Positions 1-4,219 of a DNA stretch of 6,554 nucleotides are shown one piece after another. The stretch is from CAVVYA01 sp964577835. Lineage in GTDB: Bacteria; Pseudomonadota; Alphaproteobacteria; SMXQ01. The translations under genes were made by a program, and so were the position numbers. Below the pieces are notes generated by a model. It was not told the DNA's origin, did no database searches, and saw only the letters and a list, made by a program, of their open reading frames with translations. The stretch is from contig CAZOBN010000168.1 in assembly GCA_964577835.1 (NCBI GenBank), positions 1 to 6,554 of the forward strand. The letters run 5' to 3'. Numbering within the stretch: the first letter of the stretch is position 1; each line of letters opens with the position of its first letter.

Positions 1-408
1 GACGGCTCGACCAAGGAGGAATGGAAGATGGTCGTGGAAACCAAGAAGATCCTCGATCCGTCGATCAAGGTGACGGCGACCTGCGTGCGCGTGCCAACCT
101 TCATCAGCCATGCCGAGGCGATCAACATCGAGTTCGAAAAGCCGCTTTCCGCCGCCGAAGCCCGCCGCGCGCTGCGCGAGGCGCCGGGTGTCGCTGTGGT
201 CGATAATCGCGCGGCCGAAGGTTACGTGACGCCGGTGGAAACGGCGGGCGAGGACCTCGTCTACGTCAGCCGCATCCGCGAGGATTCGACCGTCGAGCAC
301 GGCCTGAGCCTGTGGGTGGTCGCCGACAATCTTCGCAAGGGCGCCGCCCTCAACGCGGTGCAGATCGCCGAAGAGCTGATCAAGGGATATCTTCGCAAAG
401 CCGCTTAA
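1..408 (+). CDS. asd: Aspartate-semialdehyde dehydrogenase, C-terminal part (5' end outside window)
   Basis: This is the last 135 codons of an enzyme that reduces aspartyl-4-phosphate to aspartate-semialdehyde with NADPH, the shared step toward lysine, threonine, methionine and diaminopimelate. It acts in the cytosol. The frame is open from the first base and begins DGSTKEEWKMVVETKKIL, a typical segment of the family's catalytic/dimerisation domain. It continues with TCVRVPTFISHAEAINIEFE, which carries the conserved Arg (window residue 30) and active-site His (residue 37) region. Near the C-terminus, GYVTPVE, SRIREDSTVEHGLSLWVVADNLRKGAALNAVQIAE is the family's strongly conserved ending. About 200 residues, including the NADPH-binding domain and the catalytic Cys, must lie upstream. 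The stop is TAA at 406-408. I see no clear intrinsic terminator directly after it. Confidence 0.97.
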   Translation, partial: DGSTKEEWKMVVETKKILDPSIKVTATCVRVPTFISHAEAINIEFEKPLSAAEARRALREAPGVAVVDNRAAEGYVTPVETAGEDLVYVSRIREDSTVEHGLSLWVVADNLRKGAALNAVQIAEELIKGYLRKAA

Positions 409-497
409 AGCAGGGTGGTGTCCTGATCTGAAGAAGGAACAATCCTCGGTCACTGTAGGGTCTCACTTTGGAAACCCCAGAGATTTGGTTGATTTTT

Positions 498-791
498 ATG
501 GACTTCGACGACCTCAAACAGACGATTGAGAGCCAGCACGGCGGCACGGCCACACGGCTGCAATCCGTGCCGGTCAAGGAGACGTTTGAGGGTAAGACAG
601 TGTGGGAGGGCGTTGTGCATGTCTTCGCCCTCAGCGGCCACCCCAGAGCGGTGAAGGCCTACGCCTGGTCATCCCCTGTCGAGGGATCGGATAAGCGCCG
701 CTACTTCGCGGTGCTGCACATGGGCGGAATCATCTGCCCGCAAGATGCGGTGCGAGCCGTCATCGCCGCGGAGCGGAGGGCCATGGGATAG
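498..791 (+). CDS. Small conserved-looking hypothetical protein (97 aa)
   Basis: I cannot assign a function. The protein starts MDFDDLKQTIESQHGG and is soluble and mixed alpha/beta in appearance, with no signal peptide, membrane segment or metal-binding motif. A central stretch (TVWEGVVHVFALSGHP, then KAYAWSSPVEGSDKRRYFAVLHMGGI) looks like beta strands. The end (PQDAVRAVIAAERRA) looks like a helix. Two Cys-poor halves give no catalytic hint. The frame can be extended to a TTG at 468 (METPEIWLIF), but the ATG at 498 is preferred because that extension is hydrophobic and AT-rich like the intergenic DNA. No good Shine-Dalgarno precedes either start, so the start is uncertain. The gene sits 89 bp after asd on the same strand and faces lysE. 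It resembles small uncharacterised proteins of Bradyrhizobium-type genomes, from memory only. Confidence 0.72.
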   Translation: MDFDDLKQTIESQHGGTATRLQSVPVKETFEGKTVWEGVVHVFALSGHPRAVKAYAWSSPVEGSDKRRYFAVLHMGGIICPQDAVRAVIAAERRAMG

Positions 792-966
792 TTGGATCGG
801 GAGCTTGAGCCCGGCGTTTCTTGCGCGCGGCGGTGAGGTGGCCCCAATTCCCGGTTTCGGAGCCGAATGCATTCTCGGCATCCGCTTTGAAAAATGGTTT
901 CCCTACGACGACGACCAATTGGAATAGGACGCGACCAAAGCAGCGTGCTTGAAAGGAACCCTGGGA

Positions 967-988
967 GAAGCCGCCGAACGGCGGCTTC
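967..988 (-). terminator. Hairpin after lysE, probable terminator (possibly bidirectional)
   Basis: A perfect 9-bp stem, GAAGCCGCC at 967-975 and GGCGGCTTC at 980-988, closes a 4-nt loop. It lies 31 nt past the lysE stop on the minus strand and about 175 nt past the plus-strand small gene. No clean U-tract follows on either strand (minus side: only a pyrimidine-rich TTCCTTTC a few bases on). Terminator function is therefore inferred from position and stem strength. Confidence 0.5.
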
Positions 989-1019
989 CCTGCATTCAGG
1001 GCGCTTCCCGGAAGGGCGG

Positions 1020-1718
1020 CTATGCCGCGAGCGGTGATGCGACGGGCGCCACGCTGCGCTCGTTGGGCGTCAACCGCCGCTCGATTTGATCGTTGTCCAT
1101 GCTGATCAGCGAGATCAGCAGCAGCACGCCGAACGCGAGAATGATCGCGCCGGAAATCCGGTTGATCCACAGCACGCCGCGCTCGGCGACGCGGCCGTGA
1201 AACGCGCCAGCCACGACGGTCAGCAGCAGCCACCACACCGCGGCGCCGACGAACACGCCGAGGGTCAGTGCCAGGCCCCAGCGTATGTTGTCCGCCAGGT
1301 GCGGAATGTTCATCGCCGCATAGATCGCGGCGAAGGAAATCACCGTGATGGGATTCGTCAGCGTCACCAGGAAAGCGGAAACGAAATCGCCGATCAGCCC
1401 CTTGCGGTCGCGCGTCGCCGGCGGCGGCAGCTTGCGGGTCAGCAGCGAGCGCAAGCCGATCAGGCAGAGCACGGTCCCGCCGACGAAACGCAGCCAATTG
1501 TTATGATCGATCAGCGGTCCGGCGATGAAGCCGAAACCGAATGCCGCGATGGCGCCGAAGAACGTGTCGGCCAGGGCGGCGCCGAGGCCGGAGATATAGC
1601 CCGCGATCTTGCCCTGGGCGATCGTGCGGTGGATGCACATGATGCCAACGGGTCCGACCGGCGCCGCAATGACAAACCCGACGAAGATCCCTTTGATGAA
1701 AAAAATCGAGGCTTCCAT
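1020..1718 (-). CDS. LysE/RhtB-family amino-acid exporter
   Basis: This 232-residue inner-membrane protein belongs to the LysE/RhtB superfamily, which exports amino acids or related small molecules with the proton-motive force. The N-terminus has the family signature: a hydrophobic helix, then APVGPVGIMCIHRTIAQG (about residues 19-36), then GYISGLGAALAD (40-51) with the usual acidic residue. A second diagnostic motif, TNPITVISF, is at about 121-129. I count six hydrophobic segments: roughly 5-28, 40-68, 76-93, 112-135, 147-172 and 184-207. The C-terminal 25 residues are a polar tail. Length matches the family (about 200-230). The substrate cannot be told from sequence; lysine or threonine export would suit the nearby asd, but that is only context. 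It is transcribed alone on the minus strand, away from the structured-RNA region, with a candidate promoter at 1839-1866. Confidence 0.93.
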   Translation of the reverse strand: MEASIFFIKGIFVGFVIAAPVGPVGIMCIHRTIAQGKIAGYISGLGAALADTFFGAIAAFGFGFIAGPLIDHNNWLRFVGGTVLCLIGLRSLLTRKLPPPATRDRKGLIGDFVSAFLVTLTNPITVISFAAIYAAMNIPHLADNIRWGLALTLGVFVGAAVWWLLLTVVAGAFHGRVAERGVLWINRISGAIILAFGVLLLISLISMDNDQIERRLTPNERSVAPVASPLAA

Positions 1719-1806
1719 CTTGGCCGCTTTGCTCCCGCGTCGCTTCGTCGTGCACCCGACATGTCCGCGCCGAAGACGAAACGCCTCGCGCTGTGCCCCG
1801 GTCGCG

Positions 1807-1844
1807 CGCGCTTCTTATCTGTTTACGCGCCCGCGCTTCTTATC
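1807..1844. repeat. Two copies of a 13-bp direct repeat upstream of lysE
   Basis: CGCGCTTCTTATC occurs at 1807-1819 and again at 1832-1844, with start points 25 bp apart. On the lysE strand it reads GATAAGAAGCGCG. The upstream copy supplies the presumed -10 hexamer and the other lies just downstream of it. This arrangement would suit a regulator operator, but could also come from a small local duplication. Confidence 0.6.
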
Positions 1845-1866
1845 GCAGCGTTGGCGGGCCTGACAA
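1839..1866 (-). promoter_or_regulatory. Candidate sigma70-type promoter for lysE
   Basis: Read on the minus strand, TTGTCA (1866-1861, 5 of 6 with TTGACA) is followed by a 16-bp spacer and GATAAG (1844-1839, 4 of 6 with TATAAT). Transcription would begin about 115 nt upstream of the lysE start. The -10 element lies inside one copy of a 13-bp direct repeat. Assigned by eye from consensus only. Confidence 0.4.
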
Positions 1867-1916
1867 CTGTCCATCCGCGCCGAGGATACATCGGACAGCG
1901 ATCCCGCTATAGACGT

Positions 1917-1933
1917 CTCACACCATATGTGAG
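1917..1933. repeat. Inverted repeat CTCACA-N5-TGTGAG
   Basis: CTCACA at 1917-1922 and TGTGAG at 1928-1933 form a perfect 6+6 inverted repeat with a 5-bp centre. It overlaps the start of a second palindrome, GAGGCCTC (1931-1938). It is AT-richer than its surroundings and lies between the 3' end of the structured RNA and the lysE promoter. It could be a protein-binding site; no regulator is identified. Confidence 0.4.
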
Positions 1934-1946
1934 GCCTCAGCGCGAG

Positions 1947-1955
1947 TTTTCCACA
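1947..1955 (+). other. DnaA-box-like 9-mer
   Basis: TTTTCCACA fits the relaxed DnaA-box pattern TTWTNCACA. It is followed by an AT-rich stretch (AAATTTAG) and a 12-bp palindrome, ATCCGCGCGGAT, at 1967-1978. Isolated matches of this kind are common in genomes, so the functional weight is low. Confidence 0.3.
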
Positions 1956-1987
1956 AAATTTAGTTGATCCGCGCGGATAACGCGCGT

Positions 1988-2064
1988 AAAGAAAGAGGCG
2001 TCAGGAGCACAGGTTTCCGAGGAAACTTGTGCGTGGTGCCCGGCAAGACACCGCCTGACGCCTC
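1988..2064 (-). terminator. Branched 3' domain and U-tract ending the structured RNA
   Basis: On the minus strand an 11-bp perfect stem (GAGGCGTCAGG at 2064-2054 with CCTGACGCCTC at 2005-1995) is followed at once by TTTCTTT (1994-1988), the layout of a rho-independent terminator. The stem does not close a simple loop. It encloses two further hairpins, GGUGUC/GGCACC (2052-2035) and a 12-bp near-perfect arm (2032-2007), making a three-way junction. This is unusual for a terminator and suggests it is also part of the folded RNA. Confidence 0.62.
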
Positions 2065-2637
2065 GGGGAGCCGGCCTGACTCCCGATACGGAAAGTCGTC
2101 GGACGTCGGTCGCCCCCTTTCCGGTCAACACGTCCCCAGGGAGAGATGCGTCAACCAACCGGTGGGCTCGGCCACGATCTCCTTGTGGGGAGATGGGCCG
2201 AAGTCCTTCGACGCGGTTCCTTGCGAAACCGGCCTTTACGGCACGCTCCTCCCTCTTTGATATCAGGCGCTTCACGTTGTGAATCTGCTGTTGCGACAGC
2301 CTCCGCGAAGAGACATCGCCCTCCAGCTGACCAACCACGCGGCATGCAGCCTTTCGACTGCCGTCCTCGGGCCGACGGATCCTGGGGGAACCGGGCGGCC
2401 CGGAAGCGCCGATCTCATCAAGAGAAAGGCGTTCCGTCCGGCGTTGCTCCTCTCGCGCCACGGGTGACCCGTTTCGCCAGAGGCCAGCCTCCTTTCGGAG
2501 GCCTTCCACCGGGGCGGATGCTGCGCTCACCAGCTCGCGCCGGTTATCGCCTCATCCCCGAACTTTCCTCTGCAGAGGCAAGGCCGAAGCCTTTCGCGGC
2601 GCTCTGCAACCTACTCATCCGGAACCTTCACGTATCG
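1988..2637 (-). ncRNA. Large highly structured RNA candidate, about 650 nt, family not recognised
   Basis: No credible protein is encoded here, but the minus strand is packed with stem-loops. Stems read on that strand, in transcript order, include: TGCAGAG/CTCTGCA (2602-2608 with 2571-2577) enclosing AAGGC-UUCG-GCCUU (2580-2593); ACCGGC-GCGA-GCUGGU (2529-2544); GCCUCC-GAAA-GGAGGC (2487-2502); ACGGG/CCCGT (2460-2472); CCGGG/CCCGG (2391-2403); CCGTC/GACGG (2361-2378); GCAGUC-GAAA-GGCUGC (2346-2361, sharing one base with the previous stem); GCTGT/ACAGC (2287-2300); TTCAC/GTGAA (2271-2283); GGUUUC-GCAA-GGAACC (2215-2230); a 12-bp two-part stem (2168-2201); CGGAAAG/CTTTCCG (2089-2123); and the terminal domain (1988-2064). 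Strand choice rests on two signs seen directly. First, the tetraloops are GNRA or UUCG only on the minus strand. Second, several stems contain U-G pairs there that become C-A mismatches on the plus strand (one stem, 2007-2032, argues the opposite way). The 197-codon minus frame across it ends codons in G or C far less consistently than the sdh genes do, as expected for RNA. The 5' end is set by the candidate promoter, the 3' end by the U-rich tract. It is not tRNA, rRNA or SRP RNA. RNase P RNA was considered and rejected. Confidence 0.68.
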
Positions 2638-2642
2638 CCATC

Positions 2643-2671
2643 ATGATTCCCGGCACACGCGGTTGCGACAA
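2643..2671 (-). promoter_or_regulatory. Candidate sigma70-type promoter of the structured RNA
   Basis: On the minus strand TTGTCG (2671-2666, 4 of 6) is separated by exactly 17 bp from AATCAT (2648-2643, 4 of 6). A start about 6-7 nt downstream, near 2637, falls just before the first stems of the structured RNA. Agreement of position with the structure is the main support. Confidence 0.42.
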
Positions 2672-2700
2672 GATGAAACGGCGTCCGGCAAGAAGATTCT

Positions 2701-2709
2701 TGTGCATAA
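2701..2709 (-). other. DnaA-box-like 9-mer (minus orientation)
   Basis: TGTGCATAA is the reverse complement of TTATGCACA, which fits TTATNCACA. With the box at 2753-2761 it forms an inverted pair (TGTGCATAAC and GTTATCCACA, one mismatch) about 40 bp apart, between the structured-RNA promoter and the SelW-like gene. Confidence 0.4.
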
Positions 2710-2752
2710 CAACAGCAACTCTACACAATGAGCGCACACATCTTCCCCAGTG

Positions 2753-2761
2753 TTATCCACA
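2753..2761 (+). other. Consensus DnaA box TTATCCACA
   Basis: This is a perfect match to the strong DnaA box TTATCCACA. It lies in a comparatively AT-rich 90-bp stretch that also holds the inverted copy at 2701-2709 and a partial match, GCATAAC, at 2779-2785. It may mark DnaA-linked regulation of the divergent genes or a DnaA-titration site. Confidence 0.5.
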
Positions 2762-2858
2762 TGCTTCCGGCACGCCGCGCATAACATGTTGATCTTGCTC
2801 GAAGCCGCATGTGTACTTCGTTCCGTCACCCGACCGCTGTCCTGATCAGGCCCAACCG

Positions 2859-3182
2859 ATGAACCGTCAGCCCCGTCTGGAAATTCTGTATTGCCGGCAA
2901 TGCCGCTGGCTCCTGCGCGCCTCGTGGATGGCGCAGGAGATGCTGACCACCTTCTCCGAGGAGCTCGGTGAGGTCGCCCTCGTTCCCGGCACCGGCGGAG
3001 TGTTCGAAATCCGGCTCGATGGCGATCTGGTGTGGTCGCGCAAGGAGCGCGGGCGGTTTCCCGAAATGCGCGAGATCAAGCAGATGGTGCGCGACCGCAT
3101 CGTGCCGGGCCGCGCTCTCGGCCATTCCGACCGCCCGGTGGGCGAGGGTTTGCCGGCGGACGGTGCCAGCGACGGCGAGTGA
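2859..3182 (+). CDS. SelT/SelW/SelH-like (Rdx family) small redox protein with CxxC
   Basis: This 107-residue protein matches the bacterial Rdx/SelW-like group, thioredoxin-fold proteins thought to act in thiol redox reactions; the physiological partner is unknown. Visible features are a first beta strand leading into YCRQCRWLLRASWMAQEML (Cys12-x-x-Cys15, at the position of the Cys-x-x-Sec of selenoproteins). Next comes a strand plus GTGGVFEIRLDGDLVWSRKERGRFPE (about 44-69), the typical G-x-FE-I...G...WSRK...GRFPE core, and then a helix IKQMVRDRI. Here both redox positions are ordinary Cys, with no in-frame TGA. The polar tail after about residue 90 looks disordered. I chose the ATG at 2859 because homologous sequence begins there; a GTG at 2811 would add 16 residues of non-family sequence. 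The gene lies 234 bp before sdhC and reads away from the structured RNA. Confidence 0.86.
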   Translation: MNRQPRLEILYCRQCRWLLRASWMAQEMLTTFSEELGEVALVPGTGGVFEIRLDGDLVWSRKERGRFPEMREIKQMVRDRIVPGRALGHSDRPVGEGLPADGASDGE

Positions 3183-3225
3183 TGGCAGCCCTGCGTCGGG
3201 CGCAAACCTGCGTTCCGGCCGCGCA

Positions 3226-3254
3226 TTGACTTGCTAAGCCGATGAGGCTACACC
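3226..3254 (+). promoter_or_regulatory. Candidate promoter of the sdh operon
   Basis: TTGACT (3226-3231, 5 of 6 with TTGACA) is followed by a 17-bp spacer and TACACC (3249-3254, a weak -10). A start near 3261 would give a leader of about 155 nt before sdhC. The -35 and spacing are good; the -10 is poor, as is common in GC-rich Alphaproteobacteria. Confidence 0.42.
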
Positions 3255-3363
3255 CCTTTTCCGACGCCGGATGGCGGCGCTCCAGGACCGGCGCGAGCCG
3301 CGTCGGTTCGCCTGCCGGCCTATCGCTTGCTGCCATGTTCTTTCGGCTCCACACTCTCGTCGA

Positions 3364-3379
3364 CCGGCGCCTCCGCCGG
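3364..3379 (+). other. Hairpin in the sdhC leader
   Basis: CCGGCG (3364-3369) and CGCCGG (3374-3379) form a 6-bp GC-only stem with a CCUC loop, 37 nt ahead of the sdhC start. No U-tract follows, so it is not a terminator. A role in leader stability or translation is possible but unproven. Confidence 0.35.
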
Positions 3380-3416
3380 ACCGCTTCATGAACGGCCCCT
3401 TGTCCTAGGCTCTTCC

Positions 3417-3812
3417 ATGGCTAGACCCAATCGCCCGCTCTCGCCTCATCTCCAGGTCTATCGCTGGCAATGGACCATGGCCTTGTCCATCCTCCACCGC
3501 ATTACGGGTGTGGCGCTCGGCGTCGGCTCGCTCCTGCTGGTTTATTGGCTGGCCGCGGCCGCGACAGGTCCCGAGGCCTACACCCGGGCACAGGGCTTCG
3601 TCGGCTCGTGGTTCGGCATGCTGCTGCTATTCGGCTTCTCGCTGGCGCTGTTCTATCACCTGGCCAACGGCATCCGGCACCTGTTCTGGGATGCCGGGCG
3701 CGGCTTCGAACTCAAGACCGCTTATGCCAGCGGTCTCGCCGTGCTTGCCGCGGCGGTGGTCCTCACCGGCTTCGCCTGGATCGTCGGCTTGAGCATGTGG
3801 GGAGCGCGCTGA
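3417..3812 (+). CDS. sdhC: Succinate dehydrogenase cytochrome b556 subunit
   Basis: This is one of the two membrane anchors of complex II; it binds haem b and the quinone together with SdhD. The 131-residue product opens with RPLSPHLQVYRW, typical of alphaproteobacterial and mitochondrial SdhC, and has three membrane helices (about 24-47, 63-85 and 105-126). SILHRITG places Ser24 and Arg28 at the positions of E. coli SdhC Ser27 and Arg31 (quinone site). YHLANGIRHLFWD places His81 at the haem-ligand position (E. coli His84) and Asp92 at Asp95. The constant offset of three residues supports the alignment. The ATG at 3417 is chosen because the family N-terminus starts there; upstream in-frame sequence to 3327 is unlike the family. 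The Shine-Dalgarno is weak (AGG at 3407-3409). The stop overlaps the sdhD start by one base, suggesting translational coupling. Confidence 0.97.
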   Translation: MARPNRPLSPHLQVYRWQWTMALSILHRITGVALGVGSLLLVYWLAAAATGPEAYTRAQGFVGSWFGMLLLFGFSLALFYHLANGIRHLFWDAGRGFELKTAYASGLAVLAAAVVLTGFAWIVGLSMWGAR

Positions 3813-4213
3813 TGAGCGAACCGACGTCCGCCACCCGTCTCCGCTCGCCGCTCGGCCGCGTGCGCGGCCTCGGCTCGGCCAAGGAAGGCGCTCATCACTG
3901 GTGGGTGCAGCGGCTGACCTCCGTCGCCCTGGTGCCGCTGATCCTATGGCTGGTCGCTTCGCTGGTCGGGCTGACCGGCGCCGACCATGCCACCTTCGTC
4001 GGCTGGATGCGCCAGCCGCTCAACACCATCCTGATGGCGGCGCTGCTCGCCGCCGGCTTCTGGCATCTGCAGCTCGGCCTGCAGGTCATCATCGAGGATT
4101 ACGTCCACCATGAGGCGGCGAAGATCGCCAGCATCGTCGTGGTCAAGTTCGCCGCAGCCCTCCTCGCACTGGGCGGCATCTTTTCCGTTCTCAAGATCGC
4201 TTTCGGGGGCTGA
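3812..4213 (+). CDS. sdhD: Succinate dehydrogenase hydrophobic membrane anchor subunit
   Basis: This is the second anchor subunit of complex II, 133 residues, with three membrane helices (about 36-54, 70-93 and 105-128) after a polar N-terminus. GSAKEGAHHWWVQRLTSVALVPL is the family's entry motif. FWHLQLGLQVIIEDYVH places His85 as the second axial haem-b ligand and Asp96-Tyr97 at the quinone site, with the same spacing as His71, Asp82 and Tyr83 of E. coli SdhD. The ATG shares its A with the sdhC stop (TGATG), so translation probably re-initiates. The stop at 4211-4213 is six bases before sdhA. Confidence 0.97.
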   Translation: MSEPTSATRLRSPLGRVRGLGSAKEGAHHWWVQRLTSVALVPLILWLVASLVGLTGADHATFVGWMRQPLNTILMAALLAAGFWHLQLGLQVIIEDYVHHEAAKIASIVVVKFAAALLALGGIFSVLKIAFGG

Positions 4214-4219
4214 GTTCCG

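Noticed and set aside
745..927. Short plus-strand frame between the small gene and lysE
   Set aside because: It overlaps the preceding gene in another frame, has no ribosome binding site and no recognisable family. A decayed gene fragment at 800-927 is possible but not supportable.
1086..1967. A 293-codon plus-strand frame opposite lysE
   Set aside because: It is antisense to a convincing LysE exporter; the translation is Arg/Asp/Gln/His-rich, typical of antisense shadow frames.
1937..2530. A 197-codon minus-strand frame across the structured region
   Set aside because: No family resemblance, a composition rich in Arg and Ser, and much weaker third-position G/C preference than the neighbouring genes. 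It also starts and ends inside the stem-loop array, so the RNA reading explains it better.
1988..2637. RNase P RNA (rnpB) as identity of the structured RNA
   Set aside because: Only the GAGGAAAGT motif fits. The partner P4 strand (such as AGAACCCGGCTTA), the ACAGAGA segment and the GGTAAGGGTGAAA segment are not visible, and 650 nt is too long.
1988..2637. tmRNA, group I or group II intron as identity of the structured RNA
   Set aside because: No tag-peptide frame of the ANDN...AA type, no T-arm-like GGTTCGANTCC, no group II domain V hairpin, no recognisable group I core and no intron-encoded protein.
2146..2646. A 166-codon plus-strand frame across the same region
   Set aside because: Low-complexity Arg/Pro-rich translation, no ribosome binding site, and complete overlap with the hairpin array.
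1947..2761. Chromosomal replication origin
   Set aside because: Only three DnaA-like 9-mers spread over 800 bp, no clear AT-rich unwinding tract, and none of the usual alphaproteobacterial origin neighbours such as hemE. Kept only as a cluster of possible DnaA sites.
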